A stretch of 64,000 nucleotides of DNA from contig NZ_BAGF01000040.1 of the NCBI RefSeq assembly GCF_000308755.1, forward strand, positions 124,001 to 188,000. The letters are read 5' to 3'. Source of the stretch: Nocardia pneumoniae NBRC 100136 (GTDB lineage: Bacteria > Actinomycetota > Actinomycetes > Mycobacteriales > Mycobacteriaceae). Below are positions 52,904-61,297 of the stretch, piece by piece. Each line of letters starts with the position of its first letter. Position 1 is the first letter of the stretch. The notes beneath the pieces are model-generated. The model saw only the letters and a list, made by a program, of their open reading frames with translations, made no database searches and was not told the origin of the DNA. The position numbers and the translations under genes were made by a program.

Positions 52904-54027
52904 CCCCTGTCCCCGTTCTGGTGGCGCCGCGTCGCACGCCGATCGGCAACGCCGGGCACGGATTCGCCGATCTGACCACCACCGATCTGGCCGCCCCTGT
53001 ACTGCGCGAGGTGCTCGCGACGCTGCGCGGCGCGGGGATCGACGGCGAGGTGGACGACGTCGTCCTCGGAAACTGCCTCGGACCGGGCGGCGATCCAGCC
53101 CGGGTGGCCGCATTGCGGGCGGGGCTTGGCGTGCACGTTCCCGGCGTGACCGTCGACCGGCAGTGCGGCTCCGGCCTCGACGCGGTCATGCAGGCGGCGT
53201 CGCGCGTGCGAAGTGGCGCGGACGACCTCATCCTGGCCGGGGGCGTCGAATCGGCGAGCACGGCGCCGTGGCGCTTCTGGCCTCCGACCGCGGACGCCGA
53301 CCCCGTGCGATACACCCGCGCTCCCTTCGCGCCACAAGGTTTTCCCGATCCCGATATGGGGGTGGCCGCCGATGATCTCGCCCGCGCGCACGGCATCAGC
53401 CGCGCCCGGCAGGACGCGTATGCGGCGCGCTCGCACACCCTCGCCGCGGCCGCCGATTTCTCCGCGGAGATCGTGCCGATCGGTGCCGTGCACCGGGACG
53501 AGCGCATCCGCGCGGGCATGACCGAGACCCGGCTCGCGCGGCTGCGCCCCAGTTTCAGCGCCGACGGAACGGCCACCGCGGGCAATTCGTGCGGAATCTC
53601 CGACGGCGCCGCGGCGATGGCGGTCACCAGCGAGGCAGTGGCCGCGGGGCTGCCCGCGTTGCGGATCCTCGGTTGCGCGGTCGCCGGCTCCGATCCAGCG
53701 CTGCCCGGACTCGGTCCGGTGCCCGCGATCCGGAAACTACTGCGCCGCACCGGTTTCAATGTGTCCGATCTCGGCGTCGTCGAGATCACCGAAGCGTTCG
53801 CGTCGGTGGTGCTGGCGGTGGCGGACGAACTGGGCCTGGACGAAGCCAAGATCTGCCCGCAAGGCGGCGCGATCGCGATGGGGCATCCTTGGGGCGCGTC
53901 CGGAGCCATCTTGCTGGTGCGGTTGGCGAGTCAGATGCTGCGAGCGGACGGCCCCGCGCTGGGGCTCGCGGCCTGCGCGATCGGAGGCGGGCAGGGCATC
54001 GCCATGCTTGTGGAGCGTGCGTCGTGA
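52900..54027 (+). CDS. Thiolase (acetyl-CoA acyltransferase)
   Basis: 375 residues. APRRTPIGNAGHGF, VDRQCGSGLDAVMQAA (nucleophile Cys89), GGVESASTAPW, EITEAFASVVLAVA, MGHPWGASGA (His329) and AACAIGGGQG (Cys359) are all present, so it should be active. Starts in ATGA overlap with the ligase gene. With a ligase on each side of bioMN it suggests chain shortening or building of an acyl-CoA such as pimeloyl-CoA (inference). Confidence 0.9.
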   Translation: MTPVPVLVAPRRTPIGNAGHGFADLTTTDLAAPVLREVLATLRGAGIDGEVDDVVLGNCLGPGGDPARVAALRAGLGVHVPGVTVDRQCGSGLDAVMQAASRVRSGADDLILAGGVESASTAPWRFWPPTADADPVRYTRAPFAPQGFPDPDMGVAADDLARAHGISRARQDAYAARSHTLAAAADFSAEIVPIGAVHRDERIRAGMTETRLARLRPSFSADGTATAGNSCGISDGAAAMAVTSEAVAAGLPALRILGCAVAGSDPALPGLGPVPAIRKLLRRTGFNVSDLGVVEITEAFASVVLAVADELGLDEAKICPQGGAIAMGHPWGASGAILLVRLASQMLRADGPALGLAACAIGGGQGIAMLVERAS

Positions 54028-54704
54028 GTGACATCGTGTTCGACTCGGTCTGTCACCGCTTCGGTGACCGAAAGGTGCTGCGCGACATCGATTTGGGCAT
54101 CAGCGAGCGTCGCGTCGGCATCATCGGCGCCAACGGTTCCGGCAAGTCCACCTTGGCGCGCATGATCAACGGTTTGCTGACGCCGACCTCGGGCACCGTC
54201 ACGGTGGACGGCGTGGACGCCGCCCGCAAAGGCGCGCAGGTGCGGCGGAAGGTCGGATTCGTGTTCACCGACCCCGATACGCAGATCGTGATGCCCACGG
54301 TCGCGGAGGATCTCGCTTTCTCACTGCGGCGAACGGGCCTGAGCAAACAGGAGGTCGCGGCGCGGGTCCGGGAGATCCTGGAGCGGTTCGGGCTCGCCGA
54401 CCACGCCGATCATCCCGCGCATCTGCTGTCCGGCGGTCAGAAGCAGTTGCTCGCCATCGGCGCCGTCCTCATCCGCAGGCCGGAGGTGATCGTCGCCGAC
54501 GAGCCCACCACGCTGCTGGATCTGCGCAACACCAGGCTGATCGCCGAGGCGCTCGACGCCGTGGATCAGCAGGTGATCGTGGTGACGCATCAGCTGTCGC
54601 TGCTGGAGGACTTCGATCGCGTGATCGTCATCGATGACGGTGCGGTGGCGTTCGACGGCGCTCCCGCCGACGCCGTCCCGGCATATCGGGCCTCGGTCGC
54701 ATGA
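54024..54704 (+). CDS. bioM: ECF transporter ATPase BioM
   Basis: 226 residues. VGIIGANGSGKSTLARMING is the Walker A region, LLSGGQKQLLAIGAVL the ABC signature, VIVADEPTTLLDL the Walker B and VVTHQLSLL the switch His. CbiO-type ATPase. GTG start in GTGA overlap with the thiolase stop. With BioN and BioY it powers biotin uptake. Confidence 0.9.
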   Translation: MSDIVFDSVCHRFGDRKVLRDIDLGISERRVGIIGANGSGKSTLARMINGLLTPTSGTVTVDGVDAARKGAQVRRKVGFVFTDPDTQIVMPTVAEDLAFSLRRTGLSKQEVAARVREILERFGLADHADHPAHLLSGGQKQLLAIGAVLIRRPEVIVADEPTTLLDLRNTRLIAEALDAVDQQVIVVTHQLSLLEDFDRVIVIDDGAVAFDGAPADAVPAYRASVA

Positions 54705-55303
54705 TCGGCGTCTACCGTCCGGGCGATTCGCCGCTGCACCGGATGCCCGCCGGGCCGAAGCTGGTCCTGCTGCTCGTTGCGATTGTGGCGGCGTCGGTGT
54801 TCGTGCGCAGCCCGCTTCAGGTCCTGATCGCCGCCGTCGTCGTCGCGGGGCTGTTCGCGCTGGCCAGGATTCCGTGGCGAATTGTCTTGGCGCAGTTGCG
54901 TCCGCTGGTGTGGATGGTGGCGCTGATCGCGGTGTTCCAGGTGCTGATCACGTCCCCGGCGCGAGCCGTCGTGGTGTGCGGTGTCCTGGTGATCTCGGTG
55001 GCGCTCGCGGCGCTGGTCACGCTCACCACTCGGGTGAAGGACCTGCTCGACGCCGTCACCCGAGGGCTGGGGCCGCTGCGCAGGCTCGGCGTCGATCCCG
55101 AGCGCATCGGTCTGCTGCTGGCTCTGGCCATCCGGTGCGTCCCGCTGCTGGCCGGAATCGTGCACGACGTCGCCGAGGCGCGGCGGGCCCGTGGACTGCA
55201 ATGGTCGATGACGGCGCTGGTCACGCCGACGCTGGTGCGGGCACTGCGCACCGCCGACGCGATGGGCGACGCCCTCGCGGCGAGGGGAGTGGACGATGCC
55301 TGA
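54701..55303 (+). CDS. bioN: ECF transporter membrane component BioN
   Basis: 200 residues. A short T component with membrane segments at KLVLLLVAIVAASVFV, VLIAAVVVAGLFAL, WMVALIAVFQVLI and VVCGVLVISVALAALVTL; the coupling motifs ARRARGLQ and ALAARG fit the CbiQ family (xRRxRG). It overlaps bioM by 4 bp. Confidence 0.9.
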   Translation: MIGVYRPGDSPLHRMPAGPKLVLLLVAIVAASVFVRSPLQVLIAAVVVAGLFALARIPWRIVLAQLRPLVWMVALIAVFQVLITSPARAVVVCGVLVISVALAALVTLTTRVKDLLDAVTRGLGPLRRLGVDPERIGLLLALAIRCVPLLAGIVHDVAEARRARGLQWSMTALVTPTLVRALRTADAMGDALAARGVDDA

Positions 55304-56702
55304 CCTGCTGGCCGCGCGGATCGCCCGGCAGGCCGTCCAGAACCCGCACGCGTTCGCGGTGATCGACCGGCGGGAGCGCATCGATTACCGGGACTTCTGG
55401 TCCCGGGTCGTCCGCACCGCCGCGGGGATCGACGGTATGCGCCGAATCGCCGTGCTGCCCACGTCCGATATCGAATCGCTGGTCGTGGTGACGGCGGCGA
55501 TGCACGCGGGCGTGAGTGTGGTCCTGCTGCATCGCCATCTACTGCCCGCCCAGCTGAGCAGAGTGCTGGAACTCGCGGAGCCCGCAGCGGTCGTGGCCGC
55601 GCCGCATCAGCATCGGAGGCTGCGACGGCTGGGATTCGAGGGGAACGTACCGACCGCGGCGCAGCTGGAATCCGACGGCGTGGTGGGTGGTGCGCAGCCG
55701 GATGGCGAACTGCTGGTGGGCATTACGTCCGGCACCACCGGCGAGCCGAGACTCTTCGTGCGCGACCAGCGATCGTGGGCGACCACGTTGGATCGCTCCG
55801 ACCGCACGTTCGACATCGGCGCCGACGATCGCGTGTCGGTGCCCGGCGTCCTCGACCACACGCATTTCCTGTACGGCGCGTTGCATGCGCTGACCCGGGG
55901 CGCGACGGTCGATCTGCGGCCGGTCGTCCAGTCGCTGAACAACGGTGCGACACACCTGTATTCGGTGCCGACGATCGCGTGGGACGTGGTGCGGGCGGGC
56001 ATCGGCCCGATCGAGAGCGTCCGGGAGGTGCTGTCCTCGGCGGCCCGCTGGCCGCGCACGGGACGCCGAGCGTTGCGGGAGGTCTTGCCGAACGCCTCGC
56101 TCGTGCACTTCTACGGTGCCTCCGAACTGAGTTTCGTGTCGTTCGACCGAGGACTCGGGGCCACGGACGAGAACTCGGCGGGAGAACTGTTCGACGGTGT
56201 CGAGGCGCGGATCCGCGACGGCCTGGTATACGTGCGCAGCGACATGCTGTTCACCGGGTACCTCACCGCGGACGGCGTGGTCGATGGCCCTGTAGACGGG
56301 TGGATGACGGTGGGCGACCGGGGCCGGGTGACCGGCAACCGGCTGTACCTGTTCGGCCGGGACTCCGAGATGCTGATCCGAGCCGGACTCAATGTGGAAC
56401 CCGCCGCGGTCGAAGCGGCGCTCACCGCGATACCCGGCATCGCGGAAGCCGCCTGCGTCGGCGTGCCGGACGAACGCATGGGACAGGCGCCCGCGGCCGC
56501 GATCGTCGTGGACGGCGCCGCACCGAGCACCCACGAGATCCGGCGGCGTCTGCGTGCGACGCTACCGAGTCCCAGCATGCCGGTGCGGATCCTGACCGTG
56601 GACAGCCTGCCGCGCACGCCGCGGGGCAAGCTCGATCGACGGGCACTGGCCGTGACGCTCGCCGCGCACCGCGACGGCGGGGCTGTCGGCACTGACCGCT
56701 GA
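55296..56702 (+). CDS. Acyl-CoA synthetase / AMP-binding protein
   Basis: 468 residues. LLVGITSGTTGEPRLFVRDQ (P-loop), VHFYGASELSFVSF, TVGDRGRVTGNRLYLFGRDS (hinge) and LPRTPRGKLDRRALAV (catalytic Lys) identify an adenylate-forming CoA ligase close in type to the gene at 51782 but full length. It starts 8 bp inside bioN and closes the operon. The substrate is unknown. Confidence 0.88.
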   Translation: MPDLLAARIARQAVQNPHAFAVIDRRERIDYRDFWSRVVRTAAGIDGMRRIAVLPTSDIESLVVVTAAMHAGVSVVLLHRHLLPAQLSRVLELAEPAAVVAAPHQHRRLRRLGFEGNVPTAAQLESDGVVGGAQPDGELLVGITSGTTGEPRLFVRDQRSWATTLDRSDRTFDIGADDRVSVPGVLDHTHFLYGALHALTRGATVDLRPVVQSLNNGATHLYSVPTIAWDVVRAGIGPIESVREVLSSAARWPRTGRRALREVLPNASLVHFYGASELSFVSFDRGLGATDENSAGELFDGVEARIRDGLVYVRSDMLFTGYLTADGVVDGPVDGWMTVGDRGRVTGNRLYLFGRDSEMLIRAGLNVEPAAVEAALTAIPGIAEAACVGVPDERMGQAPAAAIVVDGAAPSTHEIRRRLRATLPSPSMPVRILTVDSLPRTPRGKLDRRALAVTLAAHRDGGAVGTDR

Positions 56703-56905
56703 CGCCCGGCGCGACAACGCCATCGCGGGACCGGTTCTTCGTCGTGCCCGAGGCACGGCGTGTTCTCGGCGAGGCGCACGGAGATTCGCCCGAACGGGCA
56801 ACGCCGCGGTTACCGACCTCTGATACTGGTTGGGTAGGCACGCCATCGTGCTGCCCTACGAGCCGATCTGGGAAGCGACGCACCGAGAATCGACAGGATC
56901 CGGCT

Positions 56906-57901
56906 ATGAAGATCAAGAATCTGAATCCGCTCCCGATGGCCGACATCGGCGGTTCCGATCTGTTCATCCCGTTTCGGATGCCCAGCGGTGACATCGGGTT
57001 CCTCCCCGGTGACACGTTTTCCGGCACCGAACCGAGAGTTGGCGGACCGAACTGGCGTTCGCCCATGCTGCTACGCAGCAATACGCACGATATGTCCAGA
57101 CCGATCGAGTTCCAGTCGGCCGCGCGCGGCGCTCGCCAGCTGTGGGATTACGTCCACGACAATCCGGAGTACTCCACAATCCTGCCCTGCGACGCGATCA
57201 CCATAGGCGGCCGAATCTATTTGTGGGTGATGGTCACCCAGGGGCTCGCCAACGAGCGATGGTGCGAGATCCGGTATTCCGACGACAACGGCGAGAGCTG
57301 GACCGACACCGGGGTTCGCTGGTCGACCAGCGCGTACGGCGGCAAGCGCACCATGATCTCCTGGGAGCGCGGTGGCGACGGCTATGTCTACGTCATCTCC
57401 ACCGGAGGGCTCGCGCGCAACAAGAACATGCTGCTGTGGCGGGTGCGCGAGAATCACGCCGCGCTCACCGACCCGGCGGCCTGGGAGGGATGGGGCTGGA
57501 ACGGCCAGAACTGGGGATGGGGCCGGAATCCGGGTGGCGACCCGCGATACGGCATCCTTCCCGACGGCACCCGGCTCGGAGAGATCGGGCTACGCCGGAT
57601 CCAGGGGAACTGGGTGATGTCCGGTTTCGACGCCGGAGCCTATGGAGCATTCGTCAAAGTCGCCGGAAGGATCACCGACAATTGGTGGACGGCGCGAACG
57701 TACCGGCCCGTGAAAGGCTCGTTCTGGGCACCGGGGGGCCCGGACATCGTGCCCCGCCTGTACGGCTGTTATGTCCACCCCGACAGCAGGTTCGACGGTG
57801 CGTTCGGCATGATCGTGAGCGAGTGGGCGGAATCCGGTATGCCCTATCGCGCCATGCAGTTCCGGATCTTCGGCATCCGTGCGGCGGTCCCGATCACCTA
57901 G
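56906..57901 (+). CDS. DUF4185 domain protein
   Basis: 331 residues. GGSDLFIPFRMPSGDIGFLP, GDTFSG, SDDNGESWTDTGVRW and AFGMIVSEWAESGMPYRAM fit the DUF4185 five-bladed propeller, seen in actinobacteria as secreted or phage-tail-like glycan-binding proteins. No signal peptide is visible. Its N-terminal region is Asn/Trp/Gly-rich. AGGA lies before the ATG. It stands alone downstream of the biotin operon. Confidence 0.8.
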   Translation: MKIKNLNPLPMADIGGSDLFIPFRMPSGDIGFLPGDTFSGTEPRVGGPNWRSPMLLRSNTHDMSRPIEFQSAARGARQLWDYVHDNPEYSTILPCDAITIGGRIYLWVMVTQGLANERWCEIRYSDDNGESWTDTGVRWSTSAYGGKRTMISWERGGDGYVYVISTGGLARNKNMLLWRVRENHAALTDPAAWEGWGWNGQNWGWGRNPGGDPRYGILPDGTRLGEIGLRRIQGNWVMSGFDAGAYGAFVKVAGRITDNWWTARTYRPVKGSFWAPGGPDIVPRLYGCYVHPDSRFDGAFGMIVSEWAESGMPYRAMQFRIFGIRAAVPIT

Positions 57902-58064
57902 CTTCATCCGAGCCGGCGACGAATGCCCTAATTGCCGATGTGCTGATTGGACGATTGTCCAAAAAGTCGCGAGGCGATTGCGGTGATTCGGCCAGGGCGG
58001 GTGCCGCAGCTCGGTCGGTTAGATTGGAAAACGATGGCTGGTGGTGGACGCTGAAGGAGGCTCG

Positions 58065-58964
58065 GTGGGCGCGAATGTGGAGTCGATGGCGGGTCCCACG
58101 ACGTTCGGCGAGCTGGTGACGGAGATCCACGCCCGGTGGGGTTCGCTGTCGGTGTCGCACAAGAAGCTGGCCGAGCGGGTGCTGTCGGACCCGGAGGCGG
58201 TGGCGTTCATGACCGTGTCCGAGTTGGCGGGTGCGGTGGGGGTCAACGAGGCGACGGTGGTGCGGTTCGCAAACGGTCTCGGCCTCAAGGGATATCCGGG
58301 CCTGACCCGGTTGTGCCAGGAGCGGTTGCGGGAACAGGCGCAGCTGCTGCGCCGATTCGACAACCTGGAACACTTGGTGGCCCAGGGGGCCGGCCTGATC
58401 GATAACACGGTGGTGCTGGATCAAGCGAACATCGCGCGCACCTTCGCCGCCATCGAGGAGGCCACCTGGGAGGCCGTGATCGACCGGCTGGCGCGGGCGC
58501 CCCGGGTGCACGTGATGGGGTTGCGGAAGTGCCACGCACCGGCCTATCTGCTGGGCTACCTCCTGGGTCTGCTGCGAGAGGACGTGGCAACCGTCACCGG
58601 CACAAGGGGCACGTTGACCGACGAACTGCGCCGCGTCCGAGCCGGGGACTGCTTCGTGGCCATGTCGATCCACCGCTACAGCCTCGACACGGTCCGCGCG
58701 GCGCAGTGGGCCCGCCGGCGCGGCGCGCACGTCGTGGCCTTGACCGACACCGCCGTATCGCCACTGGCGGCATCAGCGCAGCACACTGTGTATATCGAGG
58801 CGTCCAGCGCGAGTGTGCTGCGCTCGATGACCGCCTTCACCTCGGTAGTCCAAGCGATGGCAGGCGCGGTGGCGCACGTCCTCGGTCACGAGGTCCGCGA
58901 GACGCTGCTCGACGAGGAGAAGTTGCTGGGCGAGTTCGGCGTCTACTCGGCCGATACGGTCTGA
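58065..58964 (+). CDS. RpiR-family transcriptional regulator with SIS domain
   Basis: About 299 residues. The N-terminal HTH is seen in MTVSELAGAVGVNEATVVRF and GLKGYPGLTRLCQERL; the SIS half has VHVMGLRKCHAPAYLLGY and DCFVAMSIHRYSLDTVRAAQ. SIS domains in this family usually bind phosphosugars, but here it may sense another metabolite. AAGGAGG precedes the GTG at 58065 by four bases; GTG at 58077 and ATG at 58086 are alternatives. It converges with the permease gene (22-bp overlap). Confidence 0.85.
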   Translation: MGANVESMAGPTTFGELVTEIHARWGSLSVSHKKLAERVLSDPEAVAFMTVSELAGAVGVNEATVVRFANGLGLKGYPGLTRLCQERLREQAQLLRRFDNLEHLVAQGAGLIDNTVVLDQANIARTFAAIEEATWEAVIDRLARAPRVHVMGLRKCHAPAYLLGYLLGLLREDVATVTGTRGTLTDELRRVRAGDCFVAMSIHRYSLDTVRAAQWARRRGAHVVALTDTAVSPLAASAQHTVYIEASSASVLRSMTAFTSVVQAMAGAVAHVLGHEVRETLLDEEKLLGEFGVYSADTV

Positions 58965-60361
58965 GTACGTCCTGTCGTCGACAGTTTCGGCGCGGGCGCC
59001 GCTGCGATCCGGACGGCACGGCGTTGGTGCAGCAAGCCGGCGGCCACCGCGACAGTCGTCACTACGAAAGTCAGCGCGAGCGGAGTCCGGGTGCTGGATC
59101 CGAACGCCATCCCCACCACGATCGCCAGCAGCGCGAGCACGACGAGGTACGACAGATACGGCGCGCCCCACATCCGCACCGGAAGCGCCGCGGCCTGCGC
59201 GGGGGTGCGGTGACGCCGGCCGGCGATTTGGGTCGCGCAGATGCACAGGTAGACGACCACCGCGACGGCTCCCGAGGAGCTGAGCAAGAAGCTGAAGACC
59301 GCGCCGGTGGGGAGGAAATAGTTCGCGATCACCGCCAGGAATCCAACGCTCGCGGCCGCGAGCACGCCGGCCGCCGGAACGCCGGATCGGGTGGTGCGCC
59401 CAAGCAGTCGTGGTCCCTCACCGCGTTGTGCCAGCGAGAACAGCATTCGTGACGAGGAGTACAGCCCTGAGTTCAGGCACGACAACACCGCGGTGAGCAC
59501 GACCACGTTCATGATGGTTCCCGCGCTCGGAATACCCAGCGAATCCAGCACCGCGGTGTACGGACTTTCGGTGATCTTCGCGCTGTTCCACGGCAGCAGT
59601 GTGACGATCACCAGGACCGAACCGACATAGAAGACCAGGATGCGACCGGCGACGCTACGCATGCTCCGGCGCACCGCGTGCACCGGATCGGCGGCCTCGC
59701 CCGCGGCGATGGTGACCAGTTCGGTGCCGAAATAGGAGAAGAAGACCGTCAGCGATGCGGCCAGCACCGGGGTGAATCCGTGCGGGAACAAGCCGCCCCG
59801 GCCGAGCAGGTTCGTCGTTCCCGGAGCGTTGTAGTGCGGAAACGCGCCACAGATCGCCGCGATGCCGATACCGATGAAGACCACGATCGCCGCGACCTTG
59901 ATCAGGGCGAACCAGAACTCGAAACGCGCGAACGAACTCACCGCGGCGAGGTTCACTCCGGTCAGGGCGCTCATGAAGAGGAGGGCGAACGCCCACGTCG
60001 GCAGCGCCGGAAACAACTGATTGGCGATCGCTCCGCCGGCGATGGCCTCGAAAGCGACGGTCACGCACCAGTGATAGGTGTAGACCCAGCCGACCGACAA
60101 GCCCGCCCACGGGCCGAGTTCCCGTGACGCGTAACTCGAGAACGAGCCGGTCTCGGGACTCGCGGTCGCCAGTTCGGCGAGCATGCGCATCACCAGGATC
60201 ACCACGAGTCCGGTGAGGAGATAGGCCAGGACGATGCCTGGGCCCGCGGCCGCGATCGCTTTGCCGCTGCCGACGAACAAGCCTGCCCCGATGACGCCGC
60301 CGATGCCGATCATCGTCAGCTGACGAGTGTTGATGGTGTGCTTCAGATTTGCGGTGGGCAC
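58943..60361 (-). CDS. Amino-acid permease, APC superfamily
   Basis: 472 residues, 12 membrane helices. The family mark IGIGGVIGAGLFVGSG lies near the N-terminus, followed by SFSSYASRELGPWAGLSVGW, FFSYFGTELVTIAAGEA and LNSGLYSSSRMLFSLAQRGE, the GABA/Asn/aromatic permease (AAT) pattern. GGGAGG lies four bases before the GTG at 60361. It ends inside the RpiR gene, which may regulate it. TGCA-type site E lies just upstream. Confidence 0.9.
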   Translation of the reverse strand: MPTANLKHTINTRQLTMIGIGGVIGAGLFVGSGKAIAAAGPGIVLAYLLTGLVVILVMRMLAELATASPETGSFSSYASRELGPWAGLSVGWVYTYHWCVTVAFEAIAGGAIANQLFPALPTWAFALLFMSALTGVNLAAVSSFARFEFWFALIKVAAIVVFIGIGIAAICGAFPHYNAPGTTNLLGRGGLFPHGFTPVLAASLTVFFSYFGTELVTIAAGEAADPVHAVRRSMRSVAGRILVFYVGSVLVIVTLLPWNSAKITESPYTAVLDSLGIPSAGTIMNVVVLTAVLSCLNSGLYSSSRMLFSLAQRGEGPRLLGRTTRSGVPAAGVLAAASVGFLAVIANYFLPTGAVFSFLLSSSGAVAVVVYLCICATQIAGRRHRTPAQAAALPVRMWGAPYLSYLVVLALLAIVVGMAFGSSTRTPLALTFVVTTVAVAAGLLHQRRAVRIAAAPAPKLSTTGRTQTVSAE

Positions 60362-60436
60362 GATGCCTCCCAAAGACCGTGGGCTGTGACCCGGGTAACT
60401 GATGCTCAGTTATGGAACACCGCTGCCCCCGCCGAA

Positions 60437-60452
60437 TGCAAGCAGATTTGCA
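60437..60452 (-). promoter_or_regulatory. TGCA-type site E between the permease and crotonase genes
   Basis: TGCAAGCAGATTTGCA differs by two bases from the core of promoter B (TGCAAGCACATCTGCA). On the minus strand it overlaps a TTGCAT hexamer in the same position as the -35 of promoters A and B, upstream of the permease. It also lies 70 bp before the crotonase gene. Confidence 0.55.
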
Positions 60453-60521
60453 TATTTGATGGAGAATGCAATTTGTGTGGCATAGTGTCGGTGTCGACCC
60501 ACAGCACGAGGGAGTGAGCCC

Positions 60522-61295
60522 ATGTCCACGGTGTTGGTGAACAGATCCGGTGCCACCGCAACGCTGACGCTGAACCGCCCGGAGCGGCTGAACGCGGTGA
60601 CCGAAGAGCTGTACGAAGCGTTGATCGGTCATCTGGTCGTCGCCGAGTCCGATCCGGCGGTGCGTTGCGTGGTTCTGCACGGCTCCGGCCGAGCCTTCTG
60701 CGTGGGCGCCGATCTGAAGGCGCACCACTCCGCCTCGCGGACGCCGGCGGAACAGGCGCACTACCTCGAGCTCGCCCAGCGCGCATGCGAGCAGATTCAG
60801 ACGATGGCCACCCCGGTGGTCGCCGCGGTCGCGGGCTACGCGCTCGGCGCCGGCGCGGAGATAGCGGTGAGCGCCGACTTTCTCGTCATGGCCGAGGACG
60901 CGCAACTCGGCTTTCCAGAGGTGAGCATCGGAACATTCGTCGGCGGCGGAGTCACCCACCGGTTGCCCCGGCTGATCGGCCTGCGCCGGGCCACCGATCT
61001 GCTCATCCTGGGCGAGCGCTGCACCGGCAGGCAGGCTCACGAGTGGGGCCTGGCCTACGCCGCCGTCGCGGGCGACGTTCTGCTCGAGACGGCCCACGGC
61101 CTTGCCGGATCGCTGGCCGGCAAGGCGCCGCTGTCGCTGGCGCGGATGAAGGCCGCCCTGCGGCGCGACGATTCGCTCGAGATCGCGCTGGAAACCGAGC
61201 CCCGGCAGATTCTGGAACTGATGGCGACCAGGGACTGGGCCGAGGGCGTGGCGGCCTTCGCCGAACGCCGTACTCCCGTGTTCGAAGGGAAATAG
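60522..61295 (+). CDS. Enoyl-CoA hydratase/isomerase (crotonase family)
   Basis: 257 residues. LTLNRPERLNAVTEELYEAL, GSGRAFCVGADLKAH (oxyanion Gly), VAGYALGAGAEIAVSADFLV and GFPEVSIGTFVGGGVTHRLP with the Glu of PEVSIG are present. Starts an acyl-CoA operon with the NDP-forming synthetase two bases downstream. GAGGGAG precedes the ATG. Confidence 0.9.
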   Translation: MSTVLVNRSGATATLTLNRPERLNAVTEELYEALIGHLVVAESDPAVRCVVLHGSGRAFCVGADLKAHHSASRTPAEQAHYLELAQRACEQIQTMATPVVAAVAGYALGAGAEIAVSADFLVMAEDAQLGFPEVSIGTFVGGGVTHRLPRLIGLRRATDLLILGERCTGRQAHEWGLAYAAVAGDVLLETAHGLAGSLAGKAPLSLARMKAALRRDDSLEIALETEPRQILELMATRDWAEGVAAFAERRTPVFEGK

Positions 61296-61297
61296 GC

